Shown here one piece after another: positions 45,871 through 55,870 of a stretch of 64,000 nt of DNA. Source of the DNA: CAVRUF01 sp963716005 (GTDB lineage Bacteria > Actinomycetota > Thermoleophilia > Gaiellales > Gaiellaceae); assembly GCA_963716005.1 (NCBI GenBank), contig OY970285.1, positions 1,364,001 through 1,428,000 on the forward strand. Reading direction: 5' to 3'. How positions within the stretch are numbered: position 1 is the first letter of the stretch; each line of letters opens with the position of its first letter. A program made the position numbers and the translations under genes. The notes under the pieces are model-generated. The model ran no database searches and was not told the DNA's origin. It worked only from the letters and a program-made list of their open reading frames with translations.

Positions 45871-46273
45871 GGTCGGGGAACCAGAGCGCGATCTCGCGCG
45901 CCGCCGACTCCGGCGAATCCGATCCGTGGACGAGGTTGTTCGGCATCGCGAGCGCGAGGTCGCCGCGGATCGTGCCCGGCGCGGCGTCGACGGGATTCGT
46001 GCCGCCCATCGTCGTGCGCACGACCGGGATCGCGGACTGGCCCTCGAGCACGAGCGCGAGGGTCGGCGCCGACGTGATGAAGTCCACCAGCTCGCCGAAG
46101 AACGGCTTGTCGGAGTGCTCGGCGTAATGCGTCTCCGCCAGCTCGCGGTCGACCGTCACGAGCTTCGCGGCGCGGATCGTGAGGCCACGATCCTCCATGC
46201 GCCTGAGGATCTCGCCGGTCAGCTTGCGCTCGACGGCGTCGGGCTTGATCAGGAAGAGGGTGCGTTCGGCCAT
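45863..46273 (-). CDS. ndk: Nucleoside diphosphate kinase
   Basis: A 136-residue, normal-length kinase balancing NTP pools. Visible: TLFLIKPDAVERKLTGEIL, a variant of the ARVMVGxTNP loop (VRTTMGGTNPVDAAPGTIRGDLA), and NLVHGSDSPESA with the phospho-His. ATG 46273 gives the standard N-terminus; it lies within the end of the small upstream frame. Confidence 0.95.
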   Translation of the reverse strand: MAERTLFLIKPDAVERKLTGEILRRMEDRGLTIRAAKLVTVDRELAETHYAEHSDKPFFGELVDFITSAPTLALVLEGQSAIPVVRTTMGGTNPVDAAPGTIRGDLALAMPNNLVHGSDSPESAAREIALWFPDLD

Positions 46274-46431
46274 CGGTTCGCGGCCTCCAACCGCGCGGTG
46301 TCTTCGCGCTTCTTCGCGCGCCAAAAGATCCAGCAGACGACCCCGAGCACGATCCAGCCGAGCGCCAGGACGACGGCGAACACGACGGACAAGGCCGTGT
46401 TCTGCTCGGCCGCTGCGAGAACGAGGGTCAC
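46249..46431 (-). CDS. Small single-pass membrane protein
   Basis: A 60-residue frame with one long hydrophobic segment (TALSVVFAVVLALGWIVLGVVCWIFW) followed by a basic, soluble tail. It overlaps the start of ndk by 25 bp and lies 9 bp after the zinc-ribbon protein. No family recognised; the position and composition support a real small gene. Confidence 0.55.
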   Translation of the reverse strand: MTLVLAAAEQNTALSVVFAVVLALGWIVLGVVCWIFWRAKKREDTARLEAANRWPNAPSS

Positions 46432-46440
46432 GCCCGGAGG

Positions 46441-46950
46441 CTAGAGCGTTTCGACGACGCGCGGCGACTCGACCGGCGTCTCGCAGTACGGGCAGATCTG
46501 CCAGAGCGGCTCGAGCGGCGCCGAGCAGCGGCGGCACGCCGCCTTCAGCTTCGTCGTGCAGACGGGGCAGACGAGGAAGGTCGAATCGATGTCGGCGCGG
46601 CAGACCGGGCAGCGGTCGCCGCCGAGGCCGTCCTCCATCGCCTTGATCTCGAGCTCGCGCTCGCGCACGTCCTCGATGTACTCGGGCGGGCGGAAGAGCA
46701 TGTAGATGAGCGGCCCCACGAAGGGCGGGAAGAGCCCGAGCGCGACGGCCATCGCGAGCAGCCACGGATCCTCGATGCGGCGCTTCGCGTCCTTGTAGAC
46801 CCAGAACGCCGTGGCCAGCCAGAAGACGACGACGAAGAAGAGCGTGACGTTGCGCGCGAGAAGCCAGAGCTCCGAGTCGAAGAAGTCGCTGACGGACCCG
46901 AACGCGTCTTCGTCGGTCGTGGTCTGGAGGAAGAGGAAATGCGCGCTCAC
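46441..46950 (-). CDS. Membrane protein with two C-terminal zinc ribbons
   Basis: A 169-residue protein. Two hydrophobic segments (NVTLFFVVVFWLATAFWVY, LLAMAVALGLFPPFVGPLIYMLF) are followed by CPVCRADID...CPVCTTKL and CRRCSAPL...CPYCETPV, four CxxC pairs forming two treble-clef or ribbon zinc sites. GTG 46950 overlaps the stop of the 37-residue gene (GTGA). The family is known from actinobacteria only as conserved; role unknown. Confidence 0.78.
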   Translation of the reverse strand: MSAHFLFLQTTTDEDAFGSVSDFFDSELWLLARNVTLFFVVVFWLATAFWVYKDAKRRIEDPWLLAMAVALGLFPPFVGPLIYMLFRPPEYIEDVRERELEIKAMEDGLGGDRCPVCRADIDSTFLVCPVCTTKLKAACRRCSAPLEPLWQICPYCETPVESPRVVETL

Positions 46951-47060
46951 AGAATCATCTTTCCGACGAGCCAGCCCGCCCCGAACGCGAGCGCGACGAT
47001 CGCGGTGAGCACGATCGCCGCGAGCACGAACACGCTGACCCGCTCGCCTACGTGACCCAT
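46947..47060 (-). CDS. 37-residue single-pass membrane protein
   Basis: MGHVGERVSVFVLAAIVLTAIVALAFGAGWLVGKMIL: a short charged start and one membrane helix. It overlaps folC by 13 bp upstream and the zinc-ribbon gene by 4 bp downstream, as expected for a coupled gene. Too short for similarity to decide. Confidence 0.55.
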   Translation of the reverse strand: MGHVGERVSVFVLAAIVLTAIVALAFGAGWLVGKMIL

Positions 47061-48136
47061 CGTACGTACGCCGGTCGGACAGCGGCAAGACGAGCGATCA
47101 GGGTGAGCGAGCCGGTGACGAGCACGGCTCCGGACGGGCCCGCGAGCGTCCGCGCCCGAGCGACCGCCTCGGCCGGGTCGGCCACCGTTTCGACGTCGGA
47201 GAAGTGCCGGGCTGCGATGGGCGAGAGCTCCTCGGCGGGAACGGCGCGCGCGTGGCCCGACGACGTGACGACCGCTCGGCGGCCGAGTGTGGCCAGCCTC
47301 GCGAGCATCGAATCGGCGTCCTTGTCGGAGAGGATCGAGACCACGATTGTCCATTCGTCGGCTTCGGGGAGACGCGCGAGAACGTAGTCCACGCCCGCGA
47401 CGTTGTGGGCGCCGTCCCAGAGCTCGAGCGGCGCGTCGCCGACCTGCTCGAGCCGGCCGGGCACGAGGACGTCGCGCGCCGCGGCGGGGTCGACCGGGCG
47501 GCCGAGGAGCGCCGACGCGGCCAGCACTGCGAGCTCCTCGTTGGACTCGCCGTGGAGACCGTCGCCCCACTCGGGCTCGCCGAGGACGAGCGTCGCGCCG
47601 GGCCGGACGACCGCGAGCTTCTCGGCGGCGATCTCCTCGCGCGTGTCCCCGAGATGCTCGGTGTGCTCGAGCGCCACGTTCGTGAGCACGACCACGGGCG
47701 CGTCGAGGACGTTGGTCGCGTCGAGCCGCCCGCCCAGGCCGGCCTCGACGACCGCGACGTCGACCTCACGGGCGGCGAACTCCGCGAACGCGGCTGCGGC
47801 GAGCACCTCGAACTGCGTGGCGTCGACCGCCTCGGCGCCGGGTCTCACGCGCCCGAGAGCACGGTCGATGTCGGCCTCCTCGCCGTCCACGCGGATCCGC
47901 TCCGCCCAGGTCGTCACGTGCGGCGAGGTGAACGCGCCCACGGAGAGCCCCTCGGCGAGGAGCAGCGCCTCGGTCATCCGAGTGACGCTCGTCTTGCCGT
48001 TCGTGCCGACGACGTGGATGGAGCGAAACGCGCGCTGCGGATCGCCGAGCCGCGCGAGCAGCGCCCGCATGCGGTCGAGCCCGAGCTGCATGCCGAAGAG
48101 CTCGAGGCTCTCCAGCCACTCACGATCGGAGCGCAT
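47048..48136 (-). CDS. folC: Folylpolyglutamate synthase/dihydrofolate synthase
   Basis: A 362-residue Mur-ligase-like enzyme adding glutamate to folates. Visible: HVVGTNGKTSVTRM (P-loop), FTSPHVTTWAERIRVDGEE, VDVAVVEAGLGGRLDATNV, TNVALEHTEHLGDT (metal Glu/His) and DGAHNVAGVDYVL. It is shorter than the usual 420 residues, mainly in loops. ATG 48136 overlaps valS by 17 bp; valS-folC is a standard pair. Confidence 0.93.
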   Translation of the reverse strand: MRSDREWLESLELFGMQLGLDRMRALLARLGDPQRAFRSIHVVGTNGKTSVTRMTEALLLAEGLSVGAFTSPHVTTWAERIRVDGEEADIDRALGRVRPGAEAVDATQFEVLAAAAFAEFAAREVDVAVVEAGLGGRLDATNVLDAPVVVLTNVALEHTEHLGDTREEIAAEKLAVVRPGATLVLGEPEWGDGLHGESNEELAVLAASALLGRPVDPAAARDVLVPGRLEQVGDAPLELWDGAHNVAGVDYVLARLPEADEWTIVVSILSDKDADSMLARLATLGRRAVVTSSGHARAVPAEELSPIAARHFSDVETVADPAEAVARARTLAGPSGAVLVTGSLTLIARLAAVRPAYVRWVT

Positions 48137-50537
48137 CGAGCTCGCGGCGGTAGCGGTCGAGCTTCTCCCGCTCGGCCTCGACCACCTCCGGATCGGCGTT
48201 CGCGACGAACCGGTCGTTGGAGAGCATCTTCTCGCCGCGCACGACCTCGCCCTCGAGGCGGGAGATCTCGGCGGCCGCGTTCCCGTCGGTCTCGGCGGGA
48301 GCGCGCCGCTCGACGGCCTCGAAGATCCGGCGCTCGTCGTCGGAGAGGGTCACGCGCACGCCGCTTCGTCGTACGATCGCAACCGCGTCCTGGACGCGCT
48401 GGAGCGCGTCCGCGTCGGCGTCGTAGTCGCCGCGTCGGCTCCGGCCACGGCGACGACGATGAGACCGAGTCTCTCGCGCGGGGAGGTTCGTCCAGATCTC
48501 CTCGGTGACGTGCGGCATGATCGGGTGGAGCAGCGCCAGCAGACGCTCGAGCGCGACGAGCGCCGTGGCCGCCGCGGCCGTGTCCTTCTCGTAGAGCCGC
48601 GGCTTGATCGCCTCGGCGTACCAGTCGCAGAAGTCGTCGAACGTGAGCCGGTAGACCGCGTTCACCGCGCGGGCGAACTCGAACGACTCGACCGCCTCGC
48701 CGACCTCGCGCGCCGTCGCGTCGATGCGCGCCAGGATCCAGCGCTCCTCGACCTCGCGCGGATCGAGCGCCGGATCGACGCCCTCCGCGTTCCCGAGGAT
48801 GAGCCGGCTGACGTTCCAGAGCTTGTTCGCGAGCTTGCGCCCCTCCTCGACCGCGCCGTAGGAGAACCGCACGTCCTGCGTCGAGGACATCTTCAGGAGC
48901 CCGTAGCGCACGGCGTCCGTGCCGTGGTCGGCGATCACGTCGAGCGGGTCGATGCCGGTGCCGAGGCTCTTCGACATGCGGCGCCCGTCGGGCGCGAGAA
49001 CGGTCGAGTGGATGATCACGTCCCCGAAAGGGATCTCGCCGATCAGCTCGAGCCCCATGAAGAGCATGCGGTTCTCCCAGAGGCGGATGATCTCGCGCGC
49101 GGTCGTCTGGAGGTGCCCGGGGTAGAACGCCTGAAGGTCGGGCGTCTCGTCGGGCCAGCCGAGCGTCGCGAACGGCCAGAGCGCCGACGAGAACCAGGTG
49201 TCGAGCACGTCGTCGGAGCGGGTCAGCTCGGTGGCGCCGCAGTCGCCGCACGCGTCCGGATCGGTGTCACGCACGGTCAGGTGGCCGTTCGGGCACTCCC
49301 AGATCGGGAGCCGGTGCCCCCACCAGAGCTGCCGCGAGATGCACCAGTCGGGCGCGTTCTCGAGCGAGTCGTACGCGTAACGGTGCTGCGACTCCGGGTG
49401 GAAGCGGACGGTGCGCGTCTCGAGCGCGCGCATAGCCGGCTTCTTCAGCTCGTCCATGGCGCACCACCACTGGAGCGAGATCAGCGGCTCGATGCGGCTT
49501 TCGCACCGTTCGCAGAGCGCGACGGTGTGCCGGTAGGCCTCGCGCTTCTCGAGGAGATCGCGCTCCTTGCACCAGGCGACGATCTTCTCCGCCGCCTCCT
49601 CCTGCGTGAGCCCGGCGAGCGCGGGGACGTGGTCGTTCATGCGCCCGTCGGGCCCGATGCACATCGGCTCGGGCAGCGCGTGGGCGCGGCCGATCTCGAA
49701 GTCTTTCTGGTCGTGGCCGGGCGTCACCTTGAGCGCGCCGGTGCCGAATTCCGGGTCCACGCGCTCGTCGGCGATGACGAGCACGGGCCGCTCGATAAAC
49801 GGAACGATCACCTCCTTGCCGATCGCGTCGGTGTAACGCGGGTCGTCCGGATGGACGGCGACGGCGACGTCCGCCGGGATGGTCGCCGGCCGCGCGGTCG
49901 CGATTGCGACGTGGCCCGAGCCGTCCACGAACGGGTAGCGGATGGTCGTCAGCGCGTCGTCGCGTTCGGCGTGGACGAGCTCGAGATCCGAGAGCGAGGT
50001 CTGGTGGTAGGGGCACCAGTTGATGATCCGGTTCGCCCGGTAGATCCAGCCCTTCTCGTAGAGGTGGACGAACGCGCGCATGACCGCGCGGACGTAGCCG
50101 TCGTCCATCGTGAACCGCTCGCGCCGGTAGTCGAGCGAGGCGCCCATGCGCCGGAACTGGGTCATGATCTTGCCGCCGTACTCGCGCAGCCACTCCCAGA
50201 CGCGGGCCTCGAACGCCTCGCGGCCGAGATCCTGGCGCGTCTTCCCCTCGGTGCGCAGGTGCTTCTCCACCGCGTTCTGCGTCGAGATGCCGGCATGGTC
50301 GTAGCCGGGCTGGAAGAGGACGTTGTAGCCCTGCATCCGCTTGAGCCGGCAGAGCGCGTCGCCGAGCGCCAGCTGGAGGGCGTGGCCCATGTGCAGCTCG
50401 CCCGTCACGTTGGGCGGCGGATGGGCGTCGACGAACGTCGGCCTGGACGGGTCGGGGTCGGCGTTGTAGAGGCCTTCCTCCTCCCACGTCCGCTGCCAGC
50501 GCTCCTCGACTCCTTCTGGGCGGTACAGCGTGTCCAC
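48120..50537 (-). CDS. valS: Valyl-tRNA synthetase (two compensating frame breaks likely near 48440-48475)
   Basis: An 805-residue class I synthetase. Visible: PPPNVTGELHMGHAL (HIGH motif), editing domain (TARPATIPADVAVAVHPDD), WWCAMDEL, the WCISRQLWWGHRLPIW active-site stretch, GRRMSKSLGTGIDPL (KMSKS), and a C-terminal coiled coil (AEISRLEGEVVRGEKMLSN). Around 48435-48475 the frame reads an Arg-rich ETRSHRRRRGRSRR where another frame gives SVSSSSPWPEPTR, with the PWPE expected in ValRS; two opposite indels would explain it. GTG 50537 is the start, almost leaderless. Confidence 0.95.
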   Translation of the reverse strand: MDTLYRPEGVEERWQRTWEEEGLYNADPDPSRPTFVDAHPPPNVTGELHMGHALQLALGDALCRLKRMQGYNVLFQPGYDHAGISTQNAVEKHLRTEGKTRQDLGREAFEARVWEWLREYGGKIMTQFRRMGASLDYRRERFTMDDGYVRAVMRAFVHLYEKGWIYRANRIINWCPYHQTSLSDLELVHAERDDALTTIRYPFVDGSGHVAIATARPATIPADVAVAVHPDDPRYTDAIGKEVIVPFIERPVLVIADERVDPEFGTGALKVTPGHDQKDFEIGRAHALPEPMCIGPDGRMNDHVPALAGLTQEEAAEKIVAWCKERDLLEKREAYRHTVALCERCESRIEPLISLQWWCAMDELKKPAMRALETRTVRFHPESQHRYAYDSLENAPDWCISRQLWWGHRLPIWECPNGHLTVRDTDPDACGDCGATELTRSDDVLDTWFSSALWPFATLGWPDETPDLQAFYPGHLQTTAREIIRLWENRMLFMGLELIGEIPFGDVIIHSTVLAPDGRRMSKSLGTGIDPLDVIADHGTDAVRYGLLKMSSTQDVRFSYGAVEEGRKLANKLWNVSRLILGNAEGVDPALDPREVEERWILARIDATAREVGEAVESFEFARAVNAVYRLTFDDFCDWYAEAIKPRLYEKDTAAAATALVALERLLALLHPIMPHVTEEIWTNLPARETRSHRRRRGRSRRGDYDADADALQRVQDAVAIVRRSGVRVTLSDDERRIFEAVERRAPAETDGNAAAEISRLEGEVVRGEKMLSNDRFVANADPEVVEAEREKLDRYRRELDALRS

Positions 50538-50546
50538 AGTTCATCG

Positions 50547-50564
50547 ATTCTACGGACGTACAAT
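50547..50564. promoter_or_regulatory. Overlapping divergent -10 boxes for valS and the cyclase operon
   Basis: Within the 41-bp gap, TAGAAT on the minus strand (50552-50547) precedes the valS GTG by 9 bases, and TACAAT on the plus strand (50559-50564) precedes the cyclase ATG at 50579 by 14 bases. Both transcripts would have very short leaders. No clear -35 boxes. Confidence 0.5.
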
Positions 50565-50578
50565 CCGCCCGAGGCCCG

Positions 50579-52504
50579 ATGACCCAGCTCGTCGACGATC
50601 CGCTCGCAGCCGGCCGTGAGGCCGCCGCTCGCGGCGCCTGGCGCGAGGCGTACGACACGCTCAAGCCGGCCCAGGCGGAGCTCGGCGGGGACGACCTCGA
50701 GATGCTCGCCGAGGCGTCCTGGTGGCTCGGCAACCTCGACGAGGCGATCGGGCTGCGCGAGCGCGCGCACGCGAAGTTCCTGAAGCAGGGCGACAAGCTG
50801 CGCGCGGCGCAGATCGCACTCGTCCTCTCGGGGGACTTCTTCGGCAAGGCCGACCTCTCTGTCTCCCAGGGCTGGTTCGCGAAGGCCGAGCGCCTGCTCG
50901 AAGGCGAGCCCGAGTCGCTCGAGCACGGCTATCTCGCGCTGTTCCAGGGACTGAATTCGCTGGCGACCGATCTCGCCTTCGCGATCGAGAAGGCCGAGGC
51001 GGCGCACGAGATCGCGACCCGGTTCGCGAGCCCCGACCTCCAGGCGCTCGCGCTCGTCACCAAGGGACGGGCGCTCGTCCTTCGGGGCGACGCAACCGAG
51101 GGGCTCGCGCTGCTCGACGAGGCGACCGCATCCGCCGTGAGCGGCGAGCTTCGGCCGCTTTCGACCGGGTGGGTCTACTGCGTGACCATCACCTCGTGCA
51201 ACGGCGTCGGCGACTACCGCCGCGCGTCCGAGTGGACGAAGGCGGCGAAGCGCTGGTCCGACGGCATGGACGTCAAGGGCTTCCCCGGCGCCTGCCGCGT
51301 GCACCACGCGACGGTCAAGCGTCTTCAGGGCGACTGGGCCGGCGCCGAGGAGCAGGCGGTGCAGGCGTGCGAAGAGCTCCAGGGGTTCGACGCCTGGACG
51401 ACCGCGGCCGGCTTCTACGAGATCGGCGAGATCCGCCGGCGCCGCGGCGACTTCGCGGCCGCCGAGGAGTCGTACCGGCAGTCGAAGGAATGGGGCCGCG
51501 ACCCGCAACCCGGGCTCGCGCTCCTGCGGCTCGCCCAAGGGAAGGTCGACGCGGCCGTGTCCGCGATCACGCGCGCGATGGAGGCGGGCGGCGATCCGAT
51601 CACGATGATCCGGCGACTGCCGGCACAGATCGAGATCTCGCTCGCCGCCGGAGATCTCAAGACCGCCCGCGAGGCGGCGACGAAACTCGACGAGCTGACC
51701 GAGATGTTCCGCGTCGCCGACGAGCGGACGCCGGCGTTCGAGGCGAGCGTGTGTCTCGCCTGGGGCGAGATCCGCCTGGCCGAAGGCGACGCCGCGGCCG
51801 CCGTGAAGAAGCTCGAGCGCGCGGTCGAGATCTGGCGCGAGGTCGGGATCCCGTACGAGACCGCCGAGGCGCAGACGCACCTTGGGCTCGCGCTACGGAA
51901 GGTCGGCGACGAGGACGCGGCAGTCGAGGAGCTGACGGCGGCCCGCTCGACGTTCCAGCGGCTCGGCGCGGTGCTCGACGCCCAGCGAGTGTCCGAGCTC
52001 CTCGGCGAGGTTCCGGTCACCCGGACGTTCATGTTCACGGACATAGTCGGTTCGACAGAGCTCGCCGAGGCGCTCGGCGAGGTGAAGTGGGAGAAGCTCC
52101 TCGCCTGGCACGACCGGACGCTCCGCGAGCTCCTCCAGGCGGAGGGCGGCGACGTGATCAAGCAGACCGGCGACGGGTTCTTCGCGGCGTTCGACTCCCC
52201 CGCGGCGGCGGTCGAGGCGGCCGTCTCCGTGCAGCGCGCTCTCGATGCGTACGAGGGTGTCGCGCCGGACGTGCGAGTCGGGCTCCACGCCGGCGGCGCG
52301 TTCGCGAAGGACGAGGGCGACTACGGCGGACAGGGCGTCCACGCCGCGGCGCGGATCGGCGCGTTGGCGGGCGCCGGCGAGATCCTCGCGAGCTCGGACA
52401 CGCTCGCCGACACGGCGATCCGCTACTCGGTGAAGAACACGCGCGCGGTCGAGTTGAAGGGCATCGCCGAGCCCGTCGAAATCACCGAGATCGCCTGGCG
52501 CTAG
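50579..52504 (+). CDS. TPR-like protein with C-terminal class III nucleotide cyclase domain, copy 1
   Basis: A 641-residue soluble protein. About 1-470 is all-helical with TPR-like pairs (AREAAARGAWREAYDTL, EEQAVQACEELQGF, AAEESYRQSKEWG). About 478-640 is a class III cyclase: FMFTDIVGSTELAEAL and QTGDGFFAAFD carry the two metal-binding Asp, followed by VRVGLHAGGAF and GVHAAARIGALAG. The usual transition-state Asn position (VNxAAR) is His here, a variant seen in several actinobacterial cyclase-like proteins, so activity is not certain. No membrane segments. Followed 26 bp later by a paralogue. Confidence 0.88.
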   Translation: MTQLVDDPLAAGREAAARGAWREAYDTLKPAQAELGGDDLEMLAEASWWLGNLDEAIGLRERAHAKFLKQGDKLRAAQIALVLSGDFFGKADLSVSQGWFAKAERLLEGEPESLEHGYLALFQGLNSLATDLAFAIEKAEAAHEIATRFASPDLQALALVTKGRALVLRGDATEGLALLDEATASAVSGELRPLSTGWVYCVTITSCNGVGDYRRASEWTKAAKRWSDGMDVKGFPGACRVHHATVKRLQGDWAGAEEQAVQACEELQGFDAWTTAAGFYEIGEIRRRRGDFAAAEESYRQSKEWGRDPQPGLALLRLAQGKVDAAVSAITRAMEAGGDPITMIRRLPAQIEISLAAGDLKTAREAATKLDELTEMFRVADERTPAFEASVCLAWGEIRLAEGDAAAAVKKLERAVEIWREVGIPYETAEAQTHLGLALRKVGDEDAAVEELTAARSTFQRLGAVLDAQRVSELLGEVPVTRTFMFTDIVGSTELAEALGEVKWEKLLAWHDRTLRELLQAEGGDVIKQTGDGFFAAFDSPAAAVEAAVSVQRALDAYEGVAPDVRVGLHAGGAFAKDEGDYGGQGVHAAARIGALAGAGEILASSDTLADTAIRYSVKNTRAVELKGIAEPVEITEIAWR

Positions 52505-52530
52505 CGTGCATACGTACCATTCGTCACGCC

Positions 52531-54432
52531 ATGGTGACGGCCCATGATCCGGTCGCAGCAGGGCGCGAAGCCGCCGAGCGGCGGTCGTGGACCGAGGCGT
52601 ACGACCTTCTCCAGAAAGCCGACGCAGAGGGCGCCCTAGGTGCGGAGGATCTTCTCCTCCTCGGTGAAATCACGTTCTGGAGCAACCACGGTGAGGAGGC
52701 GATCGGGTACCTCGAGCGCGCGTACCGCGCGTTCGTCGAAGCCGACCAGCCGCTCCGTGCGGCCTACGTCGCCACCCGGCTGGGACACGAGTACTCGACC
52801 CAGCTCCAGCCGTCGGTCGCGCAGGGATGGATGAGCCGAGCCAGGCGGATCCTCGACGAGGAGCCGGAGTCGGCGGAGCACGGCTACTGGGCAGTCGAGC
52901 AGGCGCTCCTTACGCTGGGCACGAACGCGCTCGAGGAATCGATCGCGTTCGCGCAGGAGGCGGAAGAGATCGGCCGCCGGCACGGCGATCGCAGCCTCGA
53001 GATCCGTGGTCTCCAGCGGCGGGGCATTGCACTCATCTCGCGCGGCGACGTCGCCGAAGGGAGGCTCCTGCTGGACGAGGCCGGCGCCGCCGCAGTCGGC
53101 GGCGAACTCGACCCGTACTCGACGGTGGTCGTCTACTGCAACACCATCGGCGCCTGCCGCGACGTCGCGGACTTCGACCGCGCCGGCGAGTGGACCGAGG
53201 TCGCGCACGGCTTCTTCCCGTCGTCGTTCCCTGGGCTTTGCCGCGTGAACTACGCGGAGGTCATGAAGTTCAAGGGTCGCCTCACCGAAGCCGAGGACGA
53301 GGCCGGGCGTGCGAGCGAGGAGCTGCGGAGCTGGTCGCCCCGTGTCGCGGGCGCGGCGTTCTACGAGCTGGGCGAGATCCGCATGCTGCTCGGCGACTAC
53401 GCCGCGGCCGAGCAGTCGTTCCGGGACGCCGACGAGTTCGGGCGCACGCCCGAGCCCGGACTCTCGCTGCTCCGGCTCGTGCAAGGGAACGCGAAGGCCG
53501 CATCGGCCTCGATCGGGCGCGCTCTGGCCGATGCGAGCGTGACCTCCGCGCATCGGGCGCGCCTGCTTCCGGCCGGAATCGAGATCGCGCTCGCGAGCGG
53601 CGACGTGGATCAGGCCGAGGAGCTGGCACGCGAGCTGGACGCGATCGCGGACACCTTCGAGACGTCCGCCCTGAAGGCGTCGTCGGCGTTTGCCCGCGGC
53701 ACCGTGCGCGAGGCGCGCAACGATATCGCCGAGGCGTTCGCGTGCTTCCGGGAGGCCCGGCGCCTATGGGACGCGACCGGTGCGACCTACGACGTCGCCC
53801 GTGCGCGCGAGCGGCTCGGCGCGCTCGCCCGGGCCGAGGAGGACGAGGAGACCGCGGCCTGGGAGCTTCAGGCCGCCGCGGCGCGGTTCGAGCGGCTGGG
53901 CGCCGTCCGCGATGCCGAGCGCGTCGCCGATCTCTTGCAACGTGTTCCGTCCCGAGAGGTCACGAAGACGTTCCTCTTCACGGACATCGTGAAGTCCACC
54001 GAGTTGCTCGCGACGATCGAGGACCGTCACTGGGCCAACGTGCTGCGCCGGCACGACGACACGCTGCGGGCGATCTTCGCCGACCACGGCGGCCAGGTCG
54101 TCGACCACACCGGCGATGGGTTCTTCGTTGCGTTCGATTCGACGGCGAACGCGGTGCAGGCCGCGATCGGCGTGCAGCAGGCGGTCGACCAGGAGTTCGT
54201 CTTCGACGTCCGCATCGGCATCCACACGGACGGCGCGCTGAAGGTGGGCGACGGCTACCGCGGCCGTGGCGTCCACACTGCGGCGCGCGTCGGCGCCGCA
54301 GCGGAGGGTCGCGAGATCCTCGTCACCGAGGCGAGCGTCGACGGCGTCTCCGTGGCCGCGTCGCAGCCAAGAGCGATCGACCTCAAAGGGATCAAAGACC
54401 CCGTTGAGGTCGTCTCCGTGGACTGGCGCTAG
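52531..54432 (+). CDS. TPR-like protein with C-terminal class III nucleotide cyclase domain, copy 2
   Basis: A 633-residue paralogue of the preceding gene with the same layout: helical TPR-like region (AREAAERRSWTEAYDLL, GEEAIGYLERAYRAFVEA, AAEQSFRDADEFG), then a cyclase domain (FLFTDIVKSTELLATI, HTGDGFFVAFD, VRIGIHTDGALKVGDG, GVHTAARVGAAAEG). It shares the His-for-Asn change. The ending DLKGIKDPVEVVSVDWR matches ELKGIAEPVEITEIAWR of copy 1. The two likely arose by tandem duplication and are co-transcribed. Confidence 0.88.
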   Translation: MVTAHDPVAAGREAAERRSWTEAYDLLQKADAEGALGAEDLLLLGEITFWSNHGEEAIGYLERAYRAFVEADQPLRAAYVATRLGHEYSTQLQPSVAQGWMSRARRILDEEPESAEHGYWAVEQALLTLGTNALEESIAFAQEAEEIGRRHGDRSLEIRGLQRRGIALISRGDVAEGRLLLDEAGAAAVGGELDPYSTVVVYCNTIGACRDVADFDRAGEWTEVAHGFFPSSFPGLCRVNYAEVMKFKGRLTEAEDEAGRASEELRSWSPRVAGAAFYELGEIRMLLGDYAAAEQSFRDADEFGRTPEPGLSLLRLVQGNAKAASASIGRALADASVTSAHRARLLPAGIEIALASGDVDQAEELARELDAIADTFETSALKASSAFARGTVREARNDIAEAFACFREARRLWDATGATYDVARARERLGALARAEEDEETAAWELQAAAARFERLGAVRDAERVADLLQRVPSREVTKTFLFTDIVKSTELLATIEDRHWANVLRRHDDTLRAIFADHGGQVVDHTGDGFFVAFDSTANAVQAAIGVQQAVDQEFVFDVRIGIHTDGALKVGDGYRGRGVHTAARVGAAAEGREILVTEASVDGVSVAASQPRAIDLKGIKDPVEVVSVDWR

Positions 54433-54549
54433 CCGCGCCCTCGCAGCGTTCCTCGTCCGTCGCGGCTGCTGGGAACACGCCCGGATCGGCGACACGCAAG
54501 CCGCAACGCAGCGCCGAGGCGGCACTGGCGGCCGGACTTCTGGCGGAAA

Positions 54550-55824
<1,275 letters not shown>

Positions 55825-55870
55825 GTCTGCTTAACCTTGTAGCGGGTCTTGGCGGTTACGCCTAGGGGGA

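Noticed and set aside
47403..50582. 1059-codon open frame on the plus strand
   Set aside because: It is antisense to valS and folC, whose motifs are unambiguous. In GC-rich DNA antisense frames stay open by chance.
50722..54432. 1236-codon open frame spanning both cyclase genes
   Set aside because: Its first half is an Arg/Gly-rich out-of-frame reading of copy 1. Only the part from 52531 encodes a real protein.
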